Assembly: GCF_900289175.1 (NCBI RefSeq)
Contig: NZ_LT985747.1
Coordinates: 1,821,937 to 1,885,936 of the forward strand
Direction: 5' to 3'
Length of the DNA stretch: 64,000 nt
Origin: Paenibacillus faecalis
GTDB lineage: Bacteria; Bacillota; Bacilli; Paenibacillales; Paenibacillaceae
Below the pieces are notes generated by a model. It was not told where the DNA came from and searched no databases. It saw nothing but the letters and a program-made list of their open reading frames with translations. Position numbers and translations under genes: made by a program. Of the stretch, positions 25,879 through 34,648 are shown one piece after another. Within the stretch, counting starts at the first letter, position 1, and each line of letters starts with the position of its first letter.

Positions 25879-26475
25879 TTAATCCAAACGAATCGCGTCA
25901 TCCTTCACTTTGACGGTGCCATTCGAAAGTGACATTTTGTATAGTTGCTCTAGGACTTGGTTTGCACTTGGAATCGCATCGATAGCATATTTCTGAGCAA
26001 GGTCCTTATCTGTTTGCATTTTATCAAATAAGTTCTGCATGGATAAAAGATCCTGATATTGTGAAGGAGTATAATCCTCCCAATACTCTTCTTCTGTAAT
26101 TCCCATCGCCTTAACGATTTTCTTGTGGGTGTCCTGTACTTCTTTTGGTTGTTGATCTAGTATTTCTCTATGTTTTTGTGCTTCCATTTTTCCTTCTTCC
26201 AACGTTGCCGATACACCTACTTGCTTCGCTAACTGCAGAACCAACTTTTCCTTAACCATATATTCAACAATTTCCGAGTCAGATAGGTCAGTCGATGAAA
26301 AGCTGTTCATTTTTTTGAATGTCAAAAGTTCAACATTTGTAATTTCGTCTGAACCGACCTGAACCAGTACCTTGTCTTCCGTTTTCGTGGCAGAAGATGA
26401 TATTACACCAACTGTAAGAGCTCCCGTTAGCAAGATCCCTAAAGCAAGCAACATTTTTTTATATTTTTTCATCAT
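25879..26475 (-). CDS. Exported SurA-N-like protein
   Basis: A 198-residue protein with an N-terminal signal or anchor segment (about residues 5-25) and no lipobox Cys. The rest is helical and resembles the chaperone part of SurA/PrsA-type foldases (NVELLTFKKM, SEIVEYMVKEKLVLQLAKQ, GITEEEYWEDY) without a PPIase domain. I chose the ATG at 26475, seven bases after GAGGG; the adjacent ATG at 26472 is equally possible. Likely role outside the membrane in protein folding or secretion, which is inference. Confidence 0.7.
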   Translation of the reverse strand: MMKKYKKMLLALGILLTGALTVGVISSSATKTEDKVLVQVGSDEITNVELLTFKKMNSFSSTDLSDSEIVEYMVKEKLVLQLAKQVGVSATLEEGKMEAQKHREILDQQPKEVQDTHKKIVKAMGITEEEYWEDYTPSQYQDLLSMQNLFDKMQTDKDLAQKYAIDAIPSANQVLEQLYKMSLSNGTVKVKDDAIRLD

Positions 26476-26604
26476 AACCCATCCCTCACGGATTAATTCT
26501 TCTCTATACATAAACGCATGTAACCCAGAAAAGTTATATAAAATACAAAAAAAGTAACTTGGATCCTAAACGAGTATGACAAATACCCCCGTATCTGGTA
26601 ATGT

Positions 26605-26620
26605 CAATGTATACTCATTA
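26605..26620 (+). promoter_or_regulatory. Second copy of the shared 16-base element
   Basis: CAATGTATACTCATTA, identical to 17380-17395, ending 22 bases before the membrane-protein gene start. Confidence 0.3.
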
Positions 26621-26642
26621 TTGGGTTCAAGGAGGTTCAGAT

Positions 26643-27299
26643 ATGAGTGCATATCACTTTACACTCGCCTTCTTCGTACTGATGATTCTGTTCGGCATGA
26701 TCAATATGGCCATCAATTACACAACCCGGCGCGATGGTGAGGGGCCTGTTCCCCTGCGGTTAAAATGGTGGCTGATCCCTGCCCTGTCCGCATTTATTAT
26801 TGTACCGACCGTACTGTTTTCCATTGGATTTAAACTTATTTTTCATGCTCCCGGTAATATCGGGCAAATGATAATTTATGAAAATCTAGGGAACCTGATC
26901 CACTTTGCCCTGTTGGTGCTGCTCGGATTTATTCTGTTCGAAAGCTTTGTTCATCCCGTCAGCATCGCTTTTCTCCGTCTTTTGATACGGCGGGATGTAC
27001 CCGTATATGTCAAGCAATCGGTCACCCTATTCATGGACACCATCATTCTGTACGTCATCTCGCTTATTCCCGGTGTTCATATACATGGACTGCTTGAGGC
27101 TCTCTGCATTGCGATATTCTATCTTATGATCGAATGGATTCTTATCGGTGTACAGACATGGATTCAACACCGCAAACACACCCGCTCCATGACTGATTCC
27201 CAGTTAGAACCTTCCCGATTTAAAAATGGAGTACAGCAGCCACACGATCATGAGCAATGCCACGATGAACCCGATCTCAATCGTCGGATAACTCCATAA
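26643..27299 (+). CDS. Unrecognised multi-pass membrane protein
   Basis: A 218-residue protein with about five hydrophobic segments and a His/Asp-rich, hydrophilic C-terminal tail (HDHEQCHDE). The ATG at 26643 follows AAGGAGG. I do not recognise a family. Its last 96 bases overlap the 3' end of the AarF-like gene on the other strand, so the tail is encoded antisense to that gene. Confidence 0.75.
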   Translation: MSAYHFTLAFFVLMILFGMINMAINYTTRRDGEGPVPLRLKWWLIPALSAFIIVPTVLFSIGFKLIFHAPGNIGQMIIYENLGNLIHFALLVLLGFILFESFVHPVSIAFLRLLIRRDVPVYVKQSVTLFMDTIILYVISLIPGVHIHGLLEALCIAIFYLMIEWILIGVQTWIQHRKHTRSMTDSQLEPSRFKNGVQQPHDHEQCHDEPDLNRRITP

Positions 27300-28874
27300 C
27301 ATCGTCGATTTACGATTGATAGATGCACCGATGATCAAACCAACGATAATAATGCTGAAAGCAAGGAGGGCGATGCTGAACGAAATCCGGTTGGTGATCT
27401 GATCCAGCTTGCGCATAAGCTGCTTCAACTCCGGCACACTGATCTCCACCTTCAGCTTGCCCTTGCTGATCAGCGACGACAACTGCCTTGCCTGCTCAGG
27501 CAAATCAAGCAAACTCTCCGCAAAATTGGTGGCTCCAAGAAACACTTTTCGGCCGATGCGCCGCGAGCTGAATCGTTCCTTCAGCAGCCTTCTTCCAAAC
27601 GGTTCTGCCATGTCAAAAATGCTGATCTTCGGATCAAGTGTCTCAATGACACCTTCAAGCGTTAACATCGCCTTTCCAAGCAATGTCAGATCAGGAGGCA
27701 GTGCAATCCGGTGCCGCTGAGTTACGCCAAACAGATCGCTAAGTGCTTTCCCGACACGCACTTGTGCAAAAGGTACATCATAATATTCACTTCTCAGCCG
27801 TTCCAGATCAGCCCTTAACCGCTCAAGATCGCAATCGTCCGGCACAATTCCCATGCGAAGCACCGCACGAATCATTCCTTCTGTGTTCCGCCTCATCAGC
27901 GCAATAATAAGACCTGATAATTGATCCTTCATATCCTCGCTTAAATAACCGACAAGACCAAAATCCAAAAATATCAGCTTCCCATCATCCTTGACGAGCA
28001 AATTGCCCGGATGAGGATCAGCATGGAAAAAGCCTTCGATAAACATCTGATGCAGCATGCCTTCAATCAAGTTCTTGGCAACCACCTTTAGATCATGACC
28101 TTTAGCTGCCAACTCTTTGGTGCGGCTAAGCGTAATACCCTCTACATATTCCATCATCAATACGCGGGATGTTGTAAACTCCCAATGAATGGCCGGTACT
28201 CCAATCACTTCACTATCGCTGAACTGAGCAGCGATCTTCTCCGCATTTCTCGCTTCATGACTATAGTCCATTTCGGTCATCACGGCTCGGGTAAACTCAT
28301 CCACCATCTGATCGATCCGGTACTGTTTTACCCAATCCCAATGTTTCTCAGCCAAAGAAACGATATCCTTCAGAATTTCAAGATCCCGTCCAATCATCGC
28401 CTCCACTCCGGGACGCTGGACTTTGATCGCTACGGCTTCTCCGCTCTTCAACACCCCGGCATGAACCTGACCAATGGAGGCTGCGGCAAGCGGACGATCA
28501 TCGAATGTTTGCAGCACTTGCTCGATAGGAACACCCCACTCCTCCTCAATCAATGCCCTGGCACTCTCTGAGGAAAAGGGCGGAACACGCTCCTGCAGCT
28601 TCACCAATTCCTGGATAATATGATCAGGCAGCAAATCGGAGCGTGTGCTGGCCAATTGACCGAATTTAACAAAGGCCGGTCCGAGGTCTTCAAGTACTCT
28701 GCGAATTCTCTCCCCCAGCTTAATGCTCTCCGGTTCCTCCCGTGATATCCATCTGACAGGCAGGGAGAGAACATGAAACAGCCCCAGTTCCTCCACCATA
28801 TAACCAAAGCCATGACGCATAAGCGCCATGGCGATTTCCCGGTAACGGCCGGCATTTCTGATGAGGACGGCCAT
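27204..28874 (-). CDS. AarF/ABC1/UbiB family kinase-like protein
   Basis: A 556-residue atypical protein-kinase-like ATPase. Family motifs are KFGQLASTRSDLLP near residue 70, AAASIGQVHAGVLKSG, the lysine in VAIKVQRP, and HADPHPGNLL with LDFGLVG. Two hydrophobic helices lie at the C-terminus. UbiB homologues support quinone metabolism; the Firmicute members have no settled role. The ATG at 28874 immediately follows the TAA of the phasin-like gene (TAAATG), so translation is coupled. Confidence 0.93.
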   Translation of the reverse strand: MAVLIRNAGRYREIAMALMRHGFGYMVEELGLFHVLSLPVRWISREEPESIKLGERIRRVLEDLGPAFVKFGQLASTRSDLLPDHIIQELVKLQERVPPFSSESARALIEEEWGVPIEQVLQTFDDRPLAAASIGQVHAGVLKSGEAVAIKVQRPGVEAMIGRDLEILKDIVSLAEKHWDWVKQYRIDQMVDEFTRAVMTEMDYSHEARNAEKIAAQFSDSEVIGVPAIHWEFTTSRVLMMEYVEGITLSRTKELAAKGHDLKVVAKNLIEGMLHQMFIEGFFHADPHPGNLLVKDDGKLIFLDFGLVGYLSEDMKDQLSGLIIALMRRNTEGMIRAVLRMGIVPDDCDLERLRADLERLRSEYYDVPFAQVRVGKALSDLFGVTQRHRIALPPDLTLLGKAMLTLEGVIETLDPKISIFDMAEPFGRRLLKERFSSRRIGRKVFLGATNFAESLLDLPEQARQLSSLISKGKLKVEISVPELKQLMRKLDQITNRISFSIALLAFSIIIVGLIIGASINRKSTMLWSYPTIEIGFIVALLMIVWLLYSIFKSGRF

Positions 28875-29192
28875 TTATTCGGACCGTGTCCCTTCCAGCT
28901 CTGTCATTTTCGCCTCCAGAGCTTTAATGCGCTGTTCCAGACTGGAAATATCATCCTTTGAAGGAATGTCCATTTCGTTTAGAATCCGTTTCACTTGCTC
29001 ATATATGAATGATTTGATCTGAGACTGTTCTTCCTCTCCCCGCTCAATAAGACGATTGACCAATGCCTTGGATTGTTCAGGAGCCAGCTCTCCCCGTTTG
29101 ACCAGATCATCAACGACTTTCTCAACTTTTTCCTTGCTAACTACGGTAAGGCCTAATCCCAGCGAGATTGCTTTCTTAAAAAGATCACCCAT
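28875..29192 (-). CDS. Phasin-family small helical protein
   Basis: A 105-residue acidic helical protein of the phasin/PhaF-like family. It has an N-terminal hydrophobic stretch (LFKKAISLGLGLTVVSKEKV) and a C-terminal coiled coil (ISSLEQRIKALEAKMTELE). The ATG at 29192 follows GGGAGG. It is paired with the AarF-like kinase. It may act as an accessory or membrane-surface partner rather than a granule protein; no polyhydroxyalkanoate synthase is in the window. Confidence 0.8.
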   Translation of the reverse strand: MGDLFKKAISLGLGLTVVSKEKVEKVVDDLVKRGELAPEQSKALVNRLIERGEEEQSQIKSFIYEQVKRILNEMDIPSKDDISSLEQRIKALEAKMTELEGTRSE

Positions 29193-29316
29193 CACATTTA
29201 CCTCCCGATCGTTATCTTTTTGTTTAAACACCATTATACCCCGAATACATTCCACAAAAAACGGTTCTAAAACAATCATTACCAAAAAAGCAACGACTCA
29301 ACCTTGCCTGCTGGCG

Positions 29317-29955
29317 TTAACCTGGAAAGCGCGCGGCCCACTTGGCAGCCTGTGTGACCAGGGTCCGAAATGGAGGCTGCATAAACGAAGGCTCATGATG
29401 CCCAGGCATGAGAAACACAACCCTTCCAATGCCATACGTATGACACCAGGCTGCTGGCAAAACTTCGCCCTCATATTCGTATTCAAGAAGCACGGTTTTG
29501 TCTGTAAACGGGTCAAAGATAAACCGGTAAGGTTCCTCTTCCAGCTCGAATGGCTCAATGCCATTCATGATGTCATGCTCCGGAGCTGCCGGAGTAAACA
29601 TTAATTTTCGGATCGGTGGATGTCCTTTAAAGCGGCCTCCAATAAGCTGGGCCAATTCATAACGATTGGCCAATGAGATTCCGTTATGAAGTACGAGCAA
29701 TCCGCCGCCTCCACTCACATAAGAGAGCAAACCTGCTGTTTGCTGCGGCGATACTTTTTCGTCCCAAAGATCACTATAAGCAATACAAAGGTCATAAGGA
29801 TACAGATTGCTTTCCTTTAACATTTTATGATTTTCAGTACATTGGACCGTGAACATCTCGTTAAGCAAATAGGTGATCTGTGAGTCAATTCCCTGCAATG
29901 GATGAAGTTTCGGGTGAGTATAACTGCCGATTAGAAGCGCTTTTTTCCTTTCCAT
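29317..29955 (-). CDS. ThuA-like domain protein
   Basis: A 212-residue protein with the class-I amidotransferase-like ThuA fold. Features include VSGGGGLLVLHNG near residue 82 and the late GIGRVVFLMPGHHEPSF, typical of ThuA (trehalose utilisation) proteins. The start at 29955 follows TTAGGAGG. It stands alone between the phasin-like and HemD-like genes. A role in sugar metabolism is suggested only by family. Confidence 0.88.
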   Translation of the reverse strand: MERKKALLIGSYTHPKLHPLQGIDSQITYLLNEMFTVQCTENHKMLKESNLYPYDLCIAYSDLWDEKVSPQQTAGLLSYVSGGGGLLVLHNGISLANRYELAQLIGGRFKGHPPIRKLMFTPAAPEHDIMNGIEPFELEEEPYRFIFDPFTDKTVLLEYEYEGEVLPAAWCHTYGIGRVVFLMPGHHEPSFMQPPFRTLVTQAAKWAARFPG

Positions 29956-29997
29956 TCTTCACATCCTCCTAACGTATTGATGTTAATCGCAATTTTG

Positions 29998-30819
29998 TTA
30001 TAGGAGCTGATCTGTTCGAGCAAAATACCGTCCAAGCTCAACCATCATACTGCCCATCCTTTCCTCTTCTGGCACAACCTTTACATCAACACCCTCTTCC
30101 CGCAACCCCTGAGCTGTTACTTTACCGACAGCTGCCGCGATAACCCTGCCGTTAAAAGCTTGGACAAGTTCCTCAAATTTATCCTGCTTCCGGGCAAATT
30201 CTGACAGGAATCGAAACTGAGGTGCGCTAGTAAACGCGACCGCGTCAACCTTAGCTGCGATAATCTCATTCATAAGCCGCTCAAGTTCCTGCTCTTCAGG
30301 CGGGATATGCTTGTAAGGCAAAATTGATGTGACCTCGGCTCCGTTTTCCTCCAGCCAGGACACGAGCACAGGTGCCGATTCTCCATGCAGCTGAAGCATA
30401 ACACGTTTTCCAGACAAATCATGTGATTTAAATGAGCGAATCAGCCCTGCCGTGCTCCCGTCATCGTCTCTTACGATCGGCGAAAGACCGTGTTTTTTCA
30501 ATGCATTTACTGTTTTATACCCTCTAGCAGCAATCGATGCACCTTTTATAACTTCAAGCAACCTGTCCTTCAATCCCATCTGCTCTGCTGCTGACATGAT
30601 CGCTTCAAAGCCAATTCCCGTCGTGAATACATTCCAGGCCGGCGGTTCACTCAGCCAGAGCTTGATCGAGTCACTCAACGACTCATGATCAAGGAATACC
30701 GTTCCCTGAGCCGGACGCAGCACTGGCGTGCCGCCCATTTTTATCACAAGCTTTGCCATATCCTCTGCCTTGCGGGGACCAGCCAACGCAATCACTTTTC
30801 CCTTCATCGTTTCTGCCAT
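29998..30819 (-). CDS. Uroporphyrinogen-III synthase-like protein
   Basis: A 273-residue protein with the two-domain HemD fold. Motifs include VIALAGPRKAEDMAKLV at the N-terminus, VFTTGIGFEAI near residue 70 and DAVAFTSAPQF near residue 190. HemD cyclises hydroxymethylbilane to uroporphyrinogen III. I chose the ATG at 30819 behind GGGAGG. No other heme genes are adjacent. It lies downstream of an OmpR-type regulator gene but is separated from it by a terminator. In actinobacteria, HemD-like and OmpR-type DNA-binding domains are fused in NnaR-type regulators, so a regulatory role is an alternative. Confidence 0.82.
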   Translation of the reverse strand: MAETMKGKVIALAGPRKAEDMAKLVIKMGGTPVLRPAQGTVFLDHESLSDSIKLWLSEPPAWNVFTTGIGFEAIMSAAEQMGLKDRLLEVIKGASIAARGYKTVNALKKHGLSPIVRDDDGSTAGLIRSFKSHDLSGKRVMLQLHGESAPVLVSWLEENGAEVTSILPYKHIPPEEQELERLMNEIIAAKVDAVAFTSAPQFRFLSEFARKQDKFEELVQAFNGRVIAAAVGKVTAQGLREEGVDVKVVPEEERMGSMMVELGRYFARTDQLL

Positions 30820-30951
30820 AAATTCGCCTCCCATGCTTTCCATCTTCTCTTCCTGCTGGTGTTTTGTTATTTTAATACAGTATACTGGCCCGGTCGATGA
30901 ATATAAAGCAAAGGATAAAAAGCATTCTTGCAAAAAATGTATAAATCCAAA

Positions 30952-30996
30952 CAAAAAAAAGAGGACTCAATCCGCCAGGCGGTATCCGACTCCTCT
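30952..30996 (-). terminator. Terminator overlapping the end of the pseudo-receiver regulator gene
   Basis: On the minus strand AGAGGA and TCCTCT close a stem with CCGCC/GGCGG inside, followed by eight T. The stem includes the last codons and the TGA of the regulator gene. Confidence 0.8.
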
Positions 30997-31776
30997 AACT
31001 GTTGCGATATAACGCGGTGAGTTTGCACTGTCACCGAGCTTTTTCCGCAAGCTTTTGATATGAACGTCAACCACATTGCTGCTTCCGAGAAAATCGGTCT
31101 CCCAGATTTCACTCATCAGCTCCTCACGCGTGAGCACCGCACCTTCATTGTCCAGAAGAAGGACCAATAGGCTATATTCTGTCTTTGTCAAATGTATCGG
31201 TGTTTGTCCGCGCTGTACCAGCATTTTATCCCGGTCGATCCATAAATCCTTATACCGGTTCTGGCTGGCATCCGCCAAGTCTTGAGAGGGAGCAGCCGAC
31301 ATAGAATGCACACGAATCGTTCGTTGTACCTGATAAAGCAGCGTTTCCTTGGAACGCGGAGGCCATACCATGATCTCCTCCTGCAGCAGCCTGCTGCTGG
31401 CAAAGCTCATCAGCTCTTCACTTACGAGATACATCACAGGAATATTCAGACCAGCAGCAGACGGAATGAGCATATTCCGCTCCGCTTCAAATTGATCTAT
31501 GTCTCTGCATTCAGTCATATCAGCTACGATCAATCCCGTATCCAGCGCTGACTGCAGGCGCGGCTCCCATTTCCGCAATACCATAACATCAAAGCAGTTC
31601 TCTGACAAAATACGAACCAGCTCATGAATTCGGCCTGGAGAACGGCTGATCATCGCAGCCTGGAATAAAGAGACCGGACAAGAATCCACAGCAGACGTCT
31701 CCGACGCAGGCCTTCCATATGGGGCGGCGGTCTGCCAGCCCTTTAACGGGACGATTTCGCTTAATCGTTCCATCAT
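30967..31776 (-). CDS. OmpR-type regulator with degenerate receiver domain
   Basis: A 269-residue DNA-binding protein. The N-terminal half has a receiver-like order of strands and helices. GLIVADMTE keeps an Asp in the phosphorylation position, but the acidic pair normally at the end of strand 1 is missing (AAMISRSPGR). The C-terminal winged helix is clear (LTKTEYSLLVLLLDNEG, VDVHIKSLRKKLG, IATVRGVGYRL). The ATG at 31776 overlaps the stop of the Fur-family gene (ATGA), so the two are coupled. No kinase gene is adjacent, so control probably does not depend on phosphorylation. Confidence 0.82.
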   Translation of the reverse strand: MMERLSEIVPLKGWQTAAPYGRPASETSAVDSCPVSLFQAAMISRSPGRIHELVRILSENCFDVMVLRKWEPRLQSALDTGLIVADMTECRDIDQFEAERNMLIPSAAGLNIPVMYLVSEELMSFASSRLLQEEIMVWPPRSKETLLYQVQRTIRVHSMSAAPSQDLADASQNRYKDLWIDRDKMLVQRGQTPIHLTKTEYSLLVLLLDNEGAVLTREELMSEIWETDFLGSSNVVDVHIKSLRKKLGDSANSPRYIATVRGVGYRLAD

Positions 31777-32168
31777 TTGTTGCGTTTGGTTTGACAATCC
31801 GGACACACCCCCCCGAACACGACATGAGCATGATGTACAGCGTACCCCGTCTCTGTTGCAACAGCTTTCTCCCAATCCTTGGGGACCTCTGTCATCACCT
31901 CATCCACCTGACCACAGACCTCACATATGATATGTTGATGCTCATCGGTACGGGCATCGTAACGGCTCGCACTTTCGCCTAGCTTTAACTCCCGAATAAG
32001 CTGTTTATCAGTCAAGTAACGAAGAGAGTTATACACCGTACCGTATGCCAGATTATATCCTTTTTCCATCAGACGATTCATCACTTCCGCAGCTGTCGGA
32101 TGATCATTTGACTGCTTGATCACATCATAAACGGCCTGACGCTGTGTCGTTAAATTTAATGCCTTCAA
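31773..32168 (-). CDS. Fur-family metalloregulator, PerR-like
   Basis: A 131-residue repressor. The N-terminal winged helix contains GTVYNSLRYL. The metal-sensing stretch is ASRYDARTDEHQHIIC, with the Asp and two His of PerR-type regulators. Two CxxC pairs (CEVC, CPDC) form the structural zinc site. The His in DHPTA fits PerR His37. I chose the TTG at 32168, eight bases after AAGGGG; a GTG at 32177 touches that site. It is coupled to the OmpR-type regulator. PerR proteins sense peroxide through Fe; Zur or Fur function is the alternative. Confidence 0.85.
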   Translation of the reverse strand: MKALNLTTQRQAVYDVIKQSNDHPTAAEVMNRLMEKGYNLAYGTVYNSLRYLTDKQLIRELKLGESASRYDARTDEHQHIICEVCGQVDEVMTEVPKDWEKAVATETGYAVHHAHVVFGGVCPDCQTKRNK

Positions 32169-32360
32169 TAAATTCACCCCTTTTTTAACTTAATATTTAG
32201 ATCAAGTATAAATCTTAATCTTAATAACGTCAATCATTCCCGTTCCAAACGCCCTTTCGCCAATCTTTAACTTTTCTTAAGAATCAATTTATAAACACTT
32301 AATTCTGTTTGCCTACACTAGTAGATATCACCAAGACAAAGGAAAGGAGAATCGCCAACT

Positions 32361-33287
32361 ATGAAGCCAGAATCCAAAGAAAACATACCACCTCGGACCC
32401 GACGAAAAAATAGAAGATCGCGTTTCAAACTTCACCTTGTGTTCCTCTCCCTGAGCGTTATTATTGTTGCTTTATATATCATTAAAATATTTATCCCGCC
32501 CCAACTGGAGGTACAAGCTGCCGTGCTTATTAACGCCGACAACGGTAAAGTTCTGTATTCCCACAACGCCGATCAGGCACTGCCTCCTGCCAGCATGTCA
32601 AAGATCATGACGGAACTTATCGTTTTAGAAGCCGTTCATTCGGGAAATTACACTTGGGACGATGAGGTAAGGGTCAGTGACTACGCCGCAAGAGTGCCGG
32701 GATCTCAAGTCGGTATAGAGACGGGTGAAATATACAGCTTAAAGCAAATGTTTGACGCGCTCGTTATTCATTCCGCCAATGATGCCGCTGTAGCGATCGC
32801 GGAGCATCTGAGCGGTACTGAGACGGAATTTGTACATCTGATGAACGAGAAAGCGACAGATATCGGCCTATCACTCCAAACCGTATACGGTAACGCCTCA
32901 GGCCTTTCGGCTGACGATCTTCAAGAATTTCCTGAAGCAGCCTCTTCCGTAGACACGATGATGACCGCAAGAGACACGGCCCTTTTAACAAAAACACTTA
33001 TTCAACAATACCCGGAAGTGCTGGAGGTAACCAAGCAAAAGGATATGTATATCCCTCAAAAGGAGATATCTCTGCATACAACCAATCTGATGCTTCCGGG
33101 CGAAACTCACGAATATGAAGGTAGCAACGGGTTCAAAACAGGGTATACGCCGCAGGCAGGCTACTGTTTCACCGGAACAGCCGAACGCGGAGGCACTAGA
33201 CTGATTTCTGTCATCATGGGCGCAGAAGATTCCAACAAACGATTTACCGAAACCCGGAAATTGATGGATTACGGTTTTCGCAGATAA
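32361..33287 (+). CDS. D-alanyl-D-alanine carboxypeptidase, DacF/PBP5 type
   Basis: A 308-residue membrane-anchored penicillin-binding protein that trims pentapeptide stems outside the cell. It has a basic N-terminus (residues 1-24) and one hydrophobic anchor (about 24-45). The catalytic motifs are S78-M-S-K81, HSAND (SxN near 136) and GFKTGYTP (KTG). The start follows GGAAAGGAGAA. It lacks the C-terminal beta domain of full PBP5 proteins, which makes it short. Confidence 0.93.
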   Translation: MKPESKENIPPRTRRKNRRSRFKLHLVFLSLSVIIVALYIIKIFIPPQLEVQAAVLINADNGKVLYSHNADQALPPASMSKIMTELIVLEAVHSGNYTWDDEVRVSDYAARVPGSQVGIETGEIYSLKQMFDALVIHSANDAAVAIAEHLSGTETEFVHLMNEKATDIGLSLQTVYGNASGLSADDLQEFPEAASSVDTMMTARDTALLTKTLIQQYPEVLEVTKQKDMYIPQKEISLHTTNLMLPGETHEYEGSNGFKTGYTPQAGYCFTGTAERGGTRLISVIMGAEDSNKRFTETRKLMDYGFRR

Positions 33288-33302
33288 GTACGAAGGAACA
33301 AA

Positions 33303-33345
33303 TAAAAAAAGAAACGGACCCATCGCCTTACGGATGATCCGTTTC
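33303..33345. terminator. Terminator between carboxypeptidase and aldo/keto reductase
   Basis: AGAAACGGA and TCCGTTTCT form the stem. The minus strand continues with seven T. It lies between two convergent genes and probably serves both. Confidence 0.8.
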
Positions 33346-33353
33346 TGATTATA

Positions 33354-34292
33354 TTAGGCCAAAATCTCCTCAATAGCTGTCAGCGTGTCCGGTGATAGCT
33401 TGATACCGGATGCTTGTACATTCTCTTCAACTTGTTCCGGGCGGCTTGCACCGACAAGGGCACTCGCCACATTGTCCTTACGCAACACCCAGGCGAGCGC
33501 CAGCTGTGAGACACTGATCCCCAGCTCGCTGGCGATGCCTCCCAAGGCCTGTACTTTTTTAATACGATCTTCGTTAATTTTCAATCGATCTGCCCCAAGT
33601 TTAGACGCGCGGCTGTTCGCTGGTATATCCTTCACGGATGCATACTTGCCAGTCAGCACACCTTGAGCCAGCGGTGAATATACAACTTGACCGATACCCT
33701 TCTTCTCGCCAAGCGGAATAATTTCTTCCTCAATGCTGCGCTCAAACATATTATACAGCGGCTGGTTGACGACAATTCGGTCAAGGAGGTAACGATCCGC
33801 CACCGCCAAAGCTTCTTGCATCTGGGCTGCCGTCCACATACTGACCCCGACATAAAGCACTTTCCCCTGGCGAACCAGATCATCCAGTGCGCGAAGGGTT
33901 TCTTCAATTGGCGTTTCTGAGCTGAAGCGATGGCAGTAATAAATATCTACATAATCCGTGCCAAGGCGCTTTAAGCTGGCATGACATTGCTCCATCATAT
34001 GCTTGCGGGACAGCCCCTGATCATTAGGTCCGTCACCCATTTTGCCAAAAACTTTGGTGGCCAGTACATAAGATTCCCGTGGAAATGCTCTCAATGTTTC
34101 TCCGACAACAATCTCAGCAGCGCCTTGCTCATAAACATTGGCCGTATCAAAGAAATTTACACCAAGGCCATAGGCTGTCTGGATTGACTTCACGGCATTT
34201 TCCTTTTCCACATAACCGCCATACGTCAACCAGCTCCCCAAACTGATGCTGCTTACCTTAAGTCCACTGCCGCCTAACCTTCTGAATTCCAC
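33354..34292 (-). CDS. Aldo/keto reductase, Kv-beta-like
   Basis: A 312-residue NADPH-dependent reductase of the potassium-channel-beta-like AKR group. The tetrad is visible as NFFDTANVYEQG (Asp, Tyr), LATKVFG (Lys) and IYYCHRF (His). The start is a GTG at 34292 behind CAAGGAGG. It is a single gene. Substrates are probably reactive carbonyls; nothing in the context narrows this. Confidence 0.92.
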   Translation of the reverse strand: MEFRRLGGSGLKVSSISLGSWLTYGGYVEKENAVKSIQTAYGLGVNFFDTANVYEQGAAEIVVGETLRAFPRESYVLATKVFGKMGDGPNDQGLSRKHMMEQCHASLKRLGTDYVDIYYCHRFSSETPIEETLRALDDLVRQGKVLYVGVSMWTAAQMQEALAVADRYLLDRIVVNQPLYNMFERSIEEEIIPLGEKKGIGQVVYSPLAQGVLTGKYASVKDIPANSRASKLGADRLKINEDRIKKVQALGGIASELGISVSQLALAWVLRKDNVASALVGASRPEQVEENVQASGIKLSPDTLTAIEEILA

Positions 34293-34648
34293 AATTCGTC
34301 AACCTCCTTGTGCAAGATAGATGCCTCCTTTTATTTTAGCATCATCTTCCCTAATTCATAGTGCTTAACGTCAACGTGTGTAACCGGAAAATCTGATTCT
34401 TGTATGAAGTGTAATTTACATCGTTAAAATTTCGGGGTTGTATGCATGTATCCCTCAAATTATGAGCAAAACTCTAAATATCCTATTTTCACACTCCCTC
34501 ATCCATGATCCGAATCAAGCTAAAACAAGTAGATGCACCTGTCTTTTCTATATCCCCTACCCTCGTTTCTTTTTTTTCAATCGTGGTAATAATGAATGTC
34601 ATACAGATGAGGCGAGGCAAATCTTGTACCTTAGGAGGCCATGATAGA
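34293..34648. other. Intergenic region with no recognised feature
   Basis: 356 bases between two divergent genes. They should hold both promoters, but I see no convincing -35/-10 pair, operator or RNA element. The frame of the downstream gene is open back to 34505 without a ribosome binding site. Confidence 0.5.

Noticed and set aside
30967..31875. Long N-terminal extension of the OmpR-type regulator into the Fur-family gene
   Set aside because: The extra 33 residues are Cys-rich and lie antiparallel to no domain; the ATGA overlap at 31776 gives a conventional start.
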